IMG/VR virus record: IMGVR_UViG_3300025417_000063
Span: 1-29,610 of that record
Direction: 5' to 3' (one strand)
Source: a virus
Length of the DNA: 29,610 nt
Positions 9,042-14,674 of the stretch are shown in pieces. The notes below the pieces were generated by a model, which worked only from the letters and a program-made list of their open reading frames with translations, had not been told where the DNA came from and did no database searches. How positions within the stretch are numbered: position 1 is the first letter of the stretch; each line of letters starts with the position of its first letter. A program made the translations under genes and the position numbers.

Positions 9042-9413
9042 TTATTCTGTCGGCATAGGCCAGCGTAACTCACCTACTGGGCTAATAAAAGGGCTTTGTC
9101 CTTGTTGCTGTCTATAGTTTGCCCATTGTTGAGCTTTGTTATACATCTCGTTTGTAATGGGTTGATTGTTTAGCAATGCCTGTATGTCTGCTTGATTCAT
9201 TGCTGGGTTAATCATTGGAAACGACCCATTGTCATTACTTGCGGATAATTCTGTAGAAACATTGCCATTTTGGTTAGGCAATTGACCAAACCAACCATTT
9301 CCTTTAGGCAATGAAACCTCATCTAAACTTTCTACATGACGAAACCCATGTGGCGCAATACCTCTAAGGGCATTAGCCATAGCAGTTGGGTCTAGTTCAC
9401 CATATTTAGCCAT
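9042..9413 (-). CDS. Hypothetical protein upstream of ART-like gene
   Basis: A 123-residue protein beginning MAKYGELDPTAMANALRGIAP and ending SPVGELRWPMPTE. It is rich in Asn, Gln and Pro, with a likely disordered middle (LPNQNGNVSTELSASNDNGS) and a helix at about 70-105 (MNQADIQALLNNQPITNEMY, then NKAQQWANYRQQQ). It has no membrane segment or catalytic motif. It starts one base after the previous stop and ends one base before the ART-like start, so the two are likely co-translated and may function or be packaged together. No family was recognised. Confidence 0.5.
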   Translation of the reverse strand: MAKYGELDPTAMANALRGIAPHGFRHVESLDEVSLPKGNGWFGQLPNQNGNVSTELSASNDNGSFPMINPAMNQADIQALLNNQPITNEMYNKAQQWANYRQQQGQSPFISPVGELRWPMPTE

Positions 9414-9414
9414 A

Positions 9415-9564
9415 TCAAAATGGGTCTTTCACCACTTTATTCATTTCTTTAATCAGCATATCTCTACGCTTATTACGCTTCTTTTCATTTTTTTCTAGCG
9501 TAGACTCTTTATGTTCTCTTAATAAAGCGTCTTTTTGCTTGTATTCGTGTTTCATGTGTTTCAT
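9415..9564 (-). CDS. Small basic protein, 49 residues
   Basis: A short gene whose ATG (9562-9564) overlaps the stop of the previous gene as TAATG and whose TGA lies one base before the next ATG. The product begins MKHMKHEYKQKDALLREHK and ends MLIKEMNKVVKDPF. It is about one-third Lys and Arg and predicted to be a single helix. It is the third of three consecutive small basic proteins. Nucleic-acid binding or a virion-internal role is possible but not shown. Confidence 0.55.
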   Translation of the reverse strand: MKHMKHEYKQKDALLREHKESTLEKNEKKRNKRRDMLIKEMNKVVKDPF

Positions 9565-9782
9565 TATTCACGCTCTTTAGCAATACGAGCCATTACTTTT
9601 TCTTTGGCGGACTTTTTAATAGTCTTTTGTTCTTCCAAATCAGGAGTATCTTGGTAGTTCTCATGCTTGTCGTAAGCAGCTTTAATGGCTTCCTTACGCT
9701 TTTTAGCCTTGGTTACTGAGGACTCAAAAGACTTGCCGTCTTTTTTTTCAATTTCCATGTCTTTTTTAGGCATTGCTTTCAT
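9564..9782 (-). CDS. Small Lys/Glu-rich protein
   Basis: A 72-residue, highly charged helical protein (MKAMPKKDMEIEKKDGKSFE to EKVMARIAKERE). It starts one base after the preceding stop and ends in a TAATG overlap with the next start. An alternative start is the Met at residue 4. It has no membrane segment or cysteine. The composition resembles small nucleic-acid-associated or scaffolding-type helical proteins, but no family was recognised. Confidence 0.5.
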   Translation of the reverse strand: MKAMPKKDMEIEKKDGKSFESSVTKAKKRKEAIKAAYDKHENYQDTPDLEEQKTIKKSAKEKVMARIAKERE

Positions 9783-9783
9783 A

Positions 9784-9963
9784 TTAGGCTTTCATGTGCT
9801 TTTTGAGGGACATTTCAATCGCATCTCTGCGTTTTTTCTTCTTTGACATACCAGCTTCACTCATTGCAATAGCGATAGCTTGTTTTTCTGGGCGACCAGC
9901 CTTGCGTTCTGTGGCGATATTCTCGCTAATTGCTTTTTTTGACTTGCCTTTTACGAGTGGCAT
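9784..9963 (-). CDS. Conserved small phage protein (MPLVKGKS type)
   Basis: A 59-residue protein. The start at 9963 is chosen because AAAGGA lies eight bases upstream and because [19 protein letters not shown] is the recurring start of a small protein common in phages; the longer open frame to 10050 lacks such a signal. The sequence continues [19 protein letters not shown] and ends in a strongly basic KKKKRR helix. The function is unknown in the family as far as can be recalled. It heads the run of small basic genes before the packaging module. Confidence 0.6.
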   Translation of the reverse strand: MPLVKGKSKKAISENIATERKAGRPEKQAIAIAMSEAGMSKKKKRRDAIEMSLKKHMKA

Positions 9964-9974
9964 GGTAATTCCTT

Positions 9975-10256
9975 TCAAAGTTCGTACAATTTTAATACAT
10001 CTATAGATTCCTGCACGGAATTTACTCGGTGAAGTGGGCCACCTTGCCAATTAGCAAAAAGGGTAATTTGTTGGGGGGTTAGCTTTTTTTCTGAACCATC
10101 TTTGACTTCCATTAAAATAGTTTGGTCGTTGTAGCAAACCATTAAATCAGGTATTCCACCGCCTACGGTATGCAAAAGAAACACGGTTGCGCCATAATCT
10201 CGTAGCGCTTTTACAACATACTTTTGATTATTATCAACTTTTTTAATATAAGACAT
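9975..10256 (-). CDS. VRR-NUC-type nuclease
   Basis: A 93-residue protein matching stand-alone VRR-NUC domains of the PD-(D/E)XK superfamily. GGGIPDLMV places Asp37 at the first metal site, LMEVKDG provides Glu50 and Lys52, and [12 protein letters not shown] is the typical following helix. Small phage VRR-NUC proteins are thought to cut branched or structured DNA during replication and packaging. It is the first gene of the leftward packaging-side operon. Its start codon lies within a 14-bp dyad, and the divergent phosphoesterase starts 45 bases away. Confidence 0.8.
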   Translation of the reverse strand: MSYIKKVDNNQKYVVKALRDYGATVFLLHTVGGGIPDLMVCYNDQTILMEVKDGSEKKLTPQQITLFANWQGGPLHRVNSVQESIDVLKLYEL

Positions 10257-10266
10257 AAAATTATGT
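10253..10266. promoter_or_regulatory. 14-bp dyad at divergent start, candidate operator
   Basis: ACATAAAATTATGT is a perfect inverted repeat (ACATAA/TTATGT) overlapping the start codon of the nuclease gene in the 45-base gap between two divergent genes. It is well placed for a regulator of either gene. It differs from the TAACA-type dyads near 14.1, 14.6 and 17.0 kb. AT-rich sequence makes chance occurrence possible. Confidence 0.3.
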
Positions 10267-10301
10267 TAGTGTTTATCAACTTAACAGTATAGGGGAAAAC
10301 G

Positions 10302-11291
10302 GTGGGCGCATATTACTTAACTGACGACCAATTTATAGCCGAATGGAATTTATTGGGTTCTGCGCTAAAAATGGCGCAAAAGCATGAAATGTCAGAAAGG
10401 GCTGTATATAACCGCAGGCGTTCAATCGAGTCTAGGTTGAATGTAACCCTCCCAGCGTTTAATGACCAACGCTTAGACCAGACAAAGAAAATATTTGAAA
10501 CAGCAGGACACGCTAGGCGTGGTAGAGAATTACAAAAGGGTCACATTATTGCGTTTGGCGACTGTCATTTTTGGCCTGAAGTTTCCTATACCACCGCATA
10601 TAAAGCCCTTATTGAGTTAATTAAAGAATTTAAGCCCAAGGCAGTAGTTTGCATAGGTGACGCATTTGACGGCAGCCAGGCAAGTCGCCATCCTCGCATT
10701 GGCTGGCAAAACACACCCACAGTCAAAGAAGAATTAGAGTGCTGCCAAGAAATGATGGAAGGCATTGAAAAGGTAGCCAAAGGCGCTGAATTAATTTGGA
10801 CTCTTGGCAACCATGACGCACGCTTCGAAACATTCCTATCCAATGGTGGGGCGCATAGCTATCAAGGAATACAAGGGTTTACCCTTAAAGACCATTTTCC
10901 TATGTGGAAAGGGTGCTGGACTTATTGGATTGAAAATGCTGGCACTATGAATACTGTATTTCGTCACAAGTGGAAAGGCTCATGGTCTGGGGGCAGAAAC
11001 AACACATTAGCGGCTGGTACTCATGTTATTAGCGGTCATACCCATCATTTAAGCGCTGTGCAATATAACGACTACAACGCACATGGGCGCTGGGGTGTTC
11101 AGACAGGTTGCCTTGCTGACCCTCGTGGCGAGCAGTTTATTCACTATACTGAAGACACCCCTACTGACTGGACTAGCGGCTTTGCTTTGCTAACCTATGA
11201 GCAGGGTCATTTATTGCAGCCTGAATTAGTCAGAGTATTTGACGAAAACAAAGGCCTTGTTGATTTTCGTGGCAAATTAACCCATTACTAA
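10302..11291 (+). CDS. HTH-fused calcineurin-like metallophosphoesterase
   Basis: A 329-residue protein with a GTG start behind AGGGG. Residues about 8-45 look like a small DNA-binding helix-turn-helix (LGSALKMAQKHEMSERAVYN followed by an Arg-rich helix). Residues 80-255 carry the full metallophosphoesterase set: FGDCHF (Asp87, His89), CIGDAFDG (Asp120), LGNHD (Asn170, His171), His241 and SGHTHH (His246, His248). All metal ligands are present, so activity on a phosphodiester or phosphomonoester is likely; the substrate is unknown. Phage enzymes of this class are often placed with DNA metabolism. It opens a two-gene plus-strand island and overlaps the next start as TAATG. Confidence 0.85.
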   Translation: MGAYYLTDDQFIAEWNLLGSALKMAQKHEMSERAVYNRRRSIESRLNVTLPAFNDQRLDQTKKIFETAGHARRGRELQKGHIIAFGDCHFWPEVSYTTAYKALIELIKEFKPKAVVCIGDAFDGSQASRHPRIGWQNTPTVKEELECCQEMMEGIEKVAKGAELIWTLGNHDARFETFLSNGGAHSYQGIQGFTLKDHFPMWKGCWTYWIENAGTMNTVFRHKWKGSWSGGRNNTLAAGTHVISGHTHHLSAVQYNDYNAHGRWGVQTGCLADPRGEQFIHYTEDTPTDWTSGFALLTYEQGHLLQPELVRVFDENKGLVDFRGKLTHY

Positions 11292-11644
11292 TGAAACTCA
11301 CACCAGCTATTCTTTCTAATTTATACGGTGCCATTTACTGTATGAAGCCTTTTTGCAATTATAAAAGTATGCCTTTACCAGAGGAAATTAATTTTATTGT
11401 TGATAAGGGTGAAAACATGGGTACATATTTATATGACCCAGGAAATGATAACTATGAACATACAATTACTATTTCTGAAATTCGTTGTGGGACTTTGGAC
11501 ACAGTTTTAAAGGTTCTTTTGCACGAATGCATCCATATGAGTAGGCACAAGAGTTCTCGTTGGACTCATCACGATAAGGAATTTCGTAAGCGAGCGCACC
11601 GTATTTGGTCTGAAATTGGGTTTGTAGACCCCTTAGAATTGTAA
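11291..11644 (+). CDS. SprT-like zinc metallopeptidase
   Basis: A 117-residue protein with LLHECIHMSRH, an HExxH site (His78, Glu79, His82), followed by WTHHDKEFRKRAHRIW, which supplies a plausible third ligand (His93 or His94). This layout matches SprT/Spartan-like minimal peptidases. The family includes proteases that remove DNA-protein crosslinks, but the phage substrate is unknown. It is shorter than cellular SprT and lacks a C-terminal zinc ribbon. It is translationally coupled to the phosphoesterase and ends before a gap that contains three short direct repeats. Confidence 0.75.
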   Translation: MKLTPAILSNLYGAIYCMKPFCNYKSMPLPEEINFIVDKGENMGTYLYDPGNDNYEHTITISEIRCGTLDTVLKVLLHECIHMSRHKSSRWTHHDKEFRKRAHRIWSEIGFVDPLEL

Positions 11645-11689
11645 AGTTATAAAAATTTATTGTAAAGTTTAGCAACTAGAATTGTAAAC
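11639..11689. repeat. Three TTGTAAA direct repeats spaced two helical turns apart
   Basis: TTGTAAAG at 11639-11646, TTGTAAAG at 11660-11667 and TTGTAAAC at 11682-11689 recur every 21-22 bp, so they face the same side of the helix. They lie between the ends of convergent operons, overlapping the SprT-like stop and the end of the 26-residue peptide gene. They could be binding sites for a phage protein or a small origin-like iteron set. Confidence 0.4.
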
Positions 11690-11756
11690 TTATCCAAACG
11701 GCAATTATAGGCAACAAAATGACTAAAATGCCAAACATAAGAAACAAATCATTCAC
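11676..11756 (-). CDS. 26-residue membrane micropeptide
   Basis: A GTG start at 11754-11756 overlaps the stop of the HNH gene as GTGA. AAGGAG sits eight bases upstream, an almost ideal ribosome-binding site. The product, MNDLFLMFGILVILLPIIAV followed by WISLQF, is one hydrophobic membrane span. It is the last gene of the leftward early operon. The start signals support translation. No function can be assigned; small toxins and exclusion or lysis-modulating peptides look similar. Confidence 0.45.
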   Translation of the reverse strand: MNDLFLMFGILVILLPIIAVWISLQF

Positions 11757-12025
11757 CCCAAGCTCTCCTTGACTTTCTGTAGTAACGCTTCCTCGGTTGT
11801 GCCGAACTTTCTTTCAAAATGTCGTCTACCAAGCGTATGAATTCCATCCTCTCCTGTGTGATGTCTAATACAGAGGGGGATAATTGGGCTTGTAGCCCTA
11901 ACACCAGTTCTGCGTATGTGGTGTATGACGGCAGGGCTACCTTCATACCCAAGCACGGTGTCGCACAATATACAACCGAGTCTGGCAACTCTTGCCATAT
12001 AGTTCTTTTCATTTTTTGTAGCCAT
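11753..12025 (-). CDS. Ref-like HNH nuclease
   Basis: A 90-residue protein with Cys18-x2-Cys21, AVIHHIRRTG (His35, His36), PLCIRHHTGEDGIH (Cys52, His55, His56, His63) and RRHFERKFG. This arrangement matches the core of the phage Ref (recombination enhancement function) HNH family, whose studied member from P1 is a RecA-dependent nuclease. The protein here consists of little more than that core. The ATG at 12025 is preferred over a longer overlapping frame that lacks these motifs. It overlaps the upstream nuclease gene by 17 bases. A role in phage recombination or repair is inferred. Confidence 0.75.
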   Translation of the reverse strand: MATKNEKNYMARVARLGCILCDTVLGYEGSPAVIHHIRRTGVRATSPIIPLCIRHHTGEDGIHTLGRRHFERKFGTTEEALLQKVKESLG

Positions 12026-12386
12026 CTGCTAATTCGTACCATTGTCTATAAAACTGTTTAAAAGACTCAAACCCTATTCCAGACTTAACTGGTTTACCTT
12101 CAGGTGTAAGCACCCAGTATGAGTCAATTACAGTTTCATTGTCGGTATTACCATAAATAATAACCACCATAAAACTAGGTTTTGCAGCCAATGCTTGCAA
12201 CATAATGCGTTGGCCTTCGCTAACTTTTTCGCCAAGTCGTTTCCATTCCAATATAAGAAACTGACCATTTCTTTCTAATATGCCGTCTACATTGCTTGGG
12301 ACTAAATGTGGGTTTGTAGGTATTAAACCTTTAAAGTCTGCATAGTCCGTATGCGTAGCAAACATATTTCGCATTAACTTAGCCAA
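12009..12386 (-). CDS. PD-(D/E)XK nuclease-like protein
   Basis: A 125-residue protein with a compact restriction-fold signature: VPSNVDGILERN (Asp34), then FLILEWKR (Glu47, Lys49), then EGQRIMLQAL (Gln59 helix), followed by strands ending in a Trp/Tyr-rich C-terminus (QFYRQWYELADGYKK). This is the usual order of a Holliday-junction resolvase-like or VRR-NUC-like enzyme. Its start overlaps the previous gene by 13 bases and its end overlaps the Ref-like gene. DNA-junction processing is the likely role; the exact substrate is unknown. Confidence 0.65.
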   Translation of the reverse strand: MAKLMRNMFATHTDYADFKGLIPTNPHLVPSNVDGILERNGQFLILEWKRLGEKVSEGQRIMLQALAAKPSFMVVIIYGNTDNETVIDSYWVLTPEGKPVKSGIGFESFKQFYRQWYELADGYKK

Positions 12387-12550
12387 GACTTCCTCACTTT
12401 GTCATAAGTAGTAAATTCTAACTTTACTGTTTCATCGGCTAATTCATGGGCTAATTGCGTTGCTTTTGCAAAGTTACCTTTTAATGTTTCTTTATGGTAG
12501 CTTTTAAGTAACTTTTGAATATTTAAGTAGTTTTCAGAGTAATCAATCAT
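12374..12550 (-). CDS. Small protein, 58 residues
   Basis: The ATG at 12548-12550 overlaps the upstream stop as ATGA, and the gene ends inside the next gene (13-base overlap). The product starts MIDYSENYLNIQKLLKSYHK and ends TTYDKVRKSWLS. It is predicted to be mostly helical, with no cysteines or membrane span. It fills what would otherwise be a gap in the operon, and its coupling to both neighbours is the main evidence. No family was recognised. Confidence 0.6.
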   Translation of the reverse strand: MIDYSENYLNIQKLLKSYHKETLKGNFAKATQLAHELADETVKLEFTTYDKVRKSWLS

Positions 12551-12873
12551 CTTGTGTATTTATCCAGTTGTCTATTGTTTGCTTGTTCTGTGCGCCAAGT
12601 TTCCCATTTTATTTTAATGAGGTCTAAAGCGCCTTTTTCGAGTTTTGCATTTTTGGTCGCCATGACAACGGCCTTGCATATATCTTTAAAAGCCTCTGAC
12701 GCAGTAGCCTCTGCCTCTTTAAGCCCAAGACTGTTTGCCTGTGATTTAAGCAATTCAGTAGCTTTAATAATTGGTTTAAATGCCTCGACTTCAGAGAGTT
12801 GCGCTTCCGCATCTGCAACTTTCTTATATTGTGTTTCGTATTGGTCGCATAAATCATAAGGGTTAATATTCAT
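12547..12873 (-). CDS. Conserved coiled-coil early protein
   Basis: A 108-residue helical protein (MNINPYDLCDQYETQYKKVA to KIKWETWRTEQANNRQLDKY). The last 20 residues, WETWRTxQANxR, resemble an ending seen in small early proteins of many phages. Ala, Lys and Glu periodicity suggests coiled coils over residues about 15-70. The ATG overlaps the upstream stop as ATGA. It lies among replication and recombination genes; a DNA-associated role is a guess from context. Confidence 0.5.
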   Translation of the reverse strand: MNINPYDLCDQYETQYKKVADAEAQLSEVEAFKPIIKATELLKSQANSLGLKEAEATASEAFKDICKAVVMATKNAKLEKGALDLIKIKWETWRTEQANNRQLDKYTR

Positions 12874-13016
12874 TTAAGGTTCATCCATAAACCAACTTGG
12901 GCAGCAGCGTAACCTAGCCACACCAATGTGTTAGACATTGAGCCTTTTTGTGCTTGCAATAGACCGACTATCAAATACCCAAGTCCTGTTGCTGCGACAA
13001 TATACCTTTCATACAT
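12870..13016 (-). CDS. Small membrane protein, 48 residues
   Basis: The ATG at 13014-13016 follows a purine-rich GGGGAGAATGGGG ribosome-binding sequence. The stop overlaps the next ATG as ATGA. Two hydrophobic segments are visible, YIVAATGLGYLIVGLLQA (about 5-22) and NTLVWLGYAAAQVGLWM (about 29-45), with a short polar loop, so a membrane hairpin is likely. Its start lies inside the end of the 70-residue gene in another frame. The function is unknown. Confidence 0.5.
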   Translation of the reverse strand: MYERYIVAATGLGYLIVGLLQAQKGSMSNTLVWLGYAAAQVGLWMNLK

Positions 13017-13183
13017 CCCCATTCTCCCCTGTTGCCAGCCGCATAAGCTGTATAAAAATCATTTAGTAATCTTTGGTTTAAATTCTTTTCGCCAATGTAA
13101 TTACGAAACCAAGTCAAACCTTTTTTGTGTCGTAAATTACACAAAAATCTTACACCACACTCATGCCTAGCTTGTTCATACAT
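12971..13183 (-). CDS. DUF7696-like small protein
   Basis: A 70-residue protein starting MYEQARHECGVRFLCNLRHK, resembling the small phage family in which a helix with ARHECEVR is followed by a basic helix and an RG-rich turn. Here GLTWFRNYIGEKNLNQRLLN and RGEW complete the pattern. Its ATG lies inside the end of the upstream gene (34-base overlap), and its last 15 codons overlap the membrane protein gene in a different frame. The family match is from memory and is tentative. Confidence 0.45.
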   Translation of the reverse strand: MYEQARHECGVRFLCNLRHKKGLTWFRNYIGEKNLNQRLLNDFYTAYAAGNRGEWGCMKGILSQQQDLGI

Positions 13184-13521
13184 TTGCGTTTAAGACTGTC
13201 ATAAGTGTCATAACCTGTGCACAATACTCCAAGTTCTTTTGCTTTAGCTTCAATACCTTCATTGCTAAACATCCACTTTTTGTCAATCTTTTCTTTCTTG
13301 GGTTCAATTACTAATTCATCCTCATAGCGTTCACCATTAAGCCAAGTGCTTGCATGGGGTATGAATTCTAATTCAATTTCTTTTGCTTTCCAGTATTGGC
13401 AATGTGTGTCAATAGCTTTTGCAGCCATAAGCTGTTGCTCTGGTGACAACTTTGCCCAGGCTTTTCTTGCAGCTGCTTTAGCAATTTTTCGTGGATATAA
13501 AGACCAGAATTCATCAAACAT
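13150..13521 (-). CDS. Helicase-loader-like C-terminal domain protein
   Basis: A 123-residue protein. Residues 1-70 contain FDEFWSLYPRKIAKAAARKA, then WAKLSPEQQ and FIPHASTWLNGERYEDEL. These are hallmarks of the domain found at the C-terminus of phage replication initiators and DnaT-like helicase loaders. The usual N-terminal winged-helix origin-binding domain is absent; the gene starts directly at this domain. Its ATG overlaps the stop of the 21-residue peptide (TAATG), whose GAG repeats provide the ribosome-binding site. It is the best replication candidate in the window. Confidence 0.65.
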   Translation of the reverse strand: MFDEFWSLYPRKIAKAAARKAWAKLSPEQQLMAAKAIDTHCQYWKAKEIELEFIPHASTWLNGERYEDELVIEPKKEKIDKKWMFSNEGIEAKAKELGVLCTGYDTYDSLKRKCMNKLGMSVV

Positions 13522-13586
13522 TACTCCTCCTCAAATGCAACCCAAATTAAGGCAAAAATAAAACCAGCAATAATAAATTCAATCAT
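13521..13586 (-). CDS. 21-residue membrane micropeptide
   Basis: The ATG at 13584-13586 overlaps the stop of the secreted protein (ATGA), and the TAA overlaps the next ATG. The product is MIEFIIAGFIFALIWVAFEE plus a final Glu: one membrane span with an acidic tail. The three terminal GAG codons also serve as the Shine-Dalgarno sequence for the next gene. It may be a genuine micropeptide or chiefly a coupling device. Confidence 0.4.
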   Translation of the reverse strand: MIEFIIAGFIFALIWVAFEEE

Positions 13587-13894
13587 TGCATTACCCTTGG
13601 TGACATTGGTGTTGGTGGGCTAGGTGGTACTGTGTAGCCTGTGTTACCAACAACGCTTGTTGTGTAACCATTTGGTGTCGTAAAGACAACTTGGTTTGGG
13701 TAAATTGTAGCAGTCTGTGTTGTGTAACCCATTGGGTTTACAAATTGTGCTGTATTGCCGTTAATTTGCACAGTACCTTGGTTATAACCTTGTGCATTTG
13801 TAACTGGGTAAGTCTGCGCTTTTGCTGGTACACCGTATGCAAACATACAACCTAACAATGCGCCTAATAAACAACTACCGATAAAGTCTTTCAT
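13583..13894 (-). CDS. Secreted periplasmic phage protein
   Basis: A 103-residue protein with a signal peptide at residues 1-27: basic start, hydrophobic core (IGSCLLGALLGCMFAYGV) and AKA-Q cleavage site. LLGC gives a weaker alternative lipobox. The mature part is rich in Asn, Gln, Thr and Tyr with loose repeats (NAQGYNQGTVQ, NPMGYTTQTATIY, TPNGYTTSVVGNTGYT) and a Pro-rich end. AAGGGGAATTAA precedes the ATG. An envelope-acting early product such as an adsorption-blocking or exclusion protein is conceivable. No family was recognised. Confidence 0.55.
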   Translation of the reverse strand: MKDFIGSCLLGALLGCMFAYGVPAKAQTYPVTNAQGYNQGTVQINGNTAQFVNPMGYTTQTATIYPNQVVFTTPNGYTTSVVGNTGYTVPPSPPTPMSPRVMQ

Positions 13895-13913
13895 TTAATT
13901 CCCCTTAAATGTT

Positions 13914-13979
13914 TACTCGTTATTGAGTGATTACAGTTTGCTACCGTTTTTTGTTGTTGTCACTAAGTATTTACGAGTA
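13914..13979. repeat. Long imperfect inverted repeat
   Basis: TACTCGT plus AGTGA on the left (13914-13930) matches the reverse complement of TCACT plus ACGAGTA on the right (13960-13979), with a few unpaired bases between the two blocks and a loop of about 29 bases. It lies just upstream of the leader of the secreted-protein gene and would form a large hairpin in the leftward transcript or a cruciform in DNA. Confidence 0.45.
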
Positions 13980-13996
13980 GTTGTTAATTTACAACT

Positions 13997-14032
13997 TTTA
14001 AGTATTAATTTTATAGTTAATTCATACTTAAA
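13997..14032. repeat. Perfect 9-bp inverted repeat
   Basis: TTTAAGTAT (13997-14005) and ATACTTAAA (14024-14032) are exact reverse complements separated by 18 AT-rich bases. Binding by a dimeric protein or DNA unwinding are possible roles. The AT-rich context lowers the significance. Confidence 0.4.
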
Positions 14033-14090
14033 GGTATTAAAAGACATAGTTTGACCAAGGGTGATAGGAAACCGTCACCTGACCCATTAA

Positions 14091-14104
14091 TAACAAATAT
14101 GTTA
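14091..14104. promoter_or_regulatory. Candidate operator, TAACA-type dyad
   Basis: TAACAAATATGTTA carries the inverted half-sites TAACA/TGTTA. It differs at one of 14 positions from the perfect palindrome at 17017-17030 and resembles the dyad in the divergent switch at 14606-14619. It sits upstream of the leftward early genes. Confidence 0.45.
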
Positions 14105-14285
14105 ATAACCAGTCCTCCCTGAGGTAATGTTCAGTCGATTAAAGGTCTTGTATCACCTTGTCCCTAAAATCTTGTGTAGTCGCCATTTAACGCTACGAGG
14201 CAGTAGTGGGGTGCATCACTCGCCTATCTTTTCTTCCACGCCACCGATTTAGGTGCTTAGTACGCCTGGAGTGCGGAGGATGAGT

Positions 14286-14564
14286 TTACTCCTCGTCTAT
14301 CTCTTTTTGCAAGCCAAAAGTGTTGGGTTTTAGCAACTCAGGCCAAATTAAATACCAATTACTTGGAAATAAGTCTTGCCTAGTTACCAAACCATTGCTT
14401 TCTTTTTCAATTCTTGCGGCTAAAAGTATTAGCTTTCCATGCGGAATACCATTCTTTCGCCATTGAGTAACAGCCGTAGAAGCAACTTTGCACATTCTTG
14501 CGACTTTGTTAGTGCCACCAAGTAACTCAATCATGGTGGACTCGGTTATTTTTCGTTTTTCCAT
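14286..14564 (-). CDS. YdaS/Cro-like HTH regulator
   Basis: A 92-residue DNA-binding protein. Residues about 10-55 form a helix-turn-helix (MIELLGGTNKVARMCKVAST, then AVTQWRKNGIP and LILLAARIEKES), followed by GLVTRQDLFPSNWYLIWPEL, the ending typical of YdaS/Cro-type phage regulators. It has no protease or oligomerisation domain, so it resembles Cro-size proteins rather than a full CI. It heads the leftward early operon beside divergent promoters and a dyad covering both -35 boxes, so autoregulation and control of the rightward operon are likely. No integrase is visible, so it need not imply lysogeny. Confidence 0.7.
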   Translation of the reverse strand: MEKRKITESTMIELLGGTNKVARMCKVASTAVTQWRKNGIPHGKLILLAARIEKESNGLVTRQDLFPSNWYLIWPELLKPNTFGLQKEIDEE

Positions 14565-14592
14565 GTTGCAATCTTACCACATAAATATTTAT

Positions 14593-14620
14593 TTTATATA
14601 GCCCTTGACAAACTTGTTAA
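14593..14620 (-). promoter_or_regulatory. Leftward early promoter
   Basis: On the minus strand TTAACA (14620-14615) is followed, 16 bases later, by TATAAA (14598-14593). The regulator ATG follows about 30 bases downstream, with a weak GGTAAG ribosome-binding site. The -35 box lies inside the dyad at 14606-14619. Confidence 0.5.
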
Positions 14621-14633
14621 GTGTGCTTACCAT
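14605..14633 (+). promoter_or_regulatory. Rightward early promoter
   Basis: A perfect TTGACA (14605-14610), a 17-base spacer and TACCAT (14628-14633) form a sigma70-type promoter. Transcription would start near 14640, at an ATAGC/GCTAT hairpin (14640-14655), followed by AAGGGG before the first ATG at 14675. The -35 box overlaps the dyad operator. Confidence 0.65.
14606..14619. promoter_or_regulatory. Candidate operator in divergent switch
   Basis: TGACAAACTTGTTA is an imperfect dyad matching the 17017-17030 palindrome at 12 of 14 positions. It overlaps the -35 boxes of both divergent promoters, so one bound dimer could block both. Confidence 0.5.
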
Positions 14634-14674
14634 GACTATATAGCAATTTCGCTATGTATTTAAGGGGAACTTAA

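Larger units (their letters stand above)
13895..14285. other. 391-bp non-coding region with inverted repeats
   Basis: No credible gene is seen on either strand. The part nearer the secreted-protein gene is AT-rich with two long inverted repeats. The part nearer the regulator gene (about 14060-14285) is more GC-rich and folds locally: GGTGA/TCACC around 14060-14079, CCTC/GAGG near 14117 and CACC/GGTG near 14242. It holds a TAACA-type dyad and two TTAATAAC direct repeats (14087-14094, 14102-14109). It must contain the leader of the leftward genes and may contain an origin or an untranslated RNA. Confidence 0.5.

Noticed and set aside
9964-10050. N-terminal extension of the MPLVKGKS protein
   Set aside because: The extension overlaps the VRR-NUC gene in another frame and has no start signal, whereas the inner ATG has AAAGGA at good spacing.
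11749-12042. Longer minus-strand frame overlapping the Ref-like gene
   Set aside because: It occupies nearly the same bases in another frame but lacks the Cys/His metal site, and it has no coupling with neighbours.
14060-14285. Possible tRNA or tmRNA gene
   Set aside because: No T-loop GGTTC-like sequence, no acceptor stem and no cloverleaf could be assembled by eye on either strand.
14286-14564. Evidence of a temperate lifestyle
   Set aside because: The regulator is Cro-sized and no integrase, excisionase or att-like repeat was seen in the window, so lysogeny cannot be claimed.
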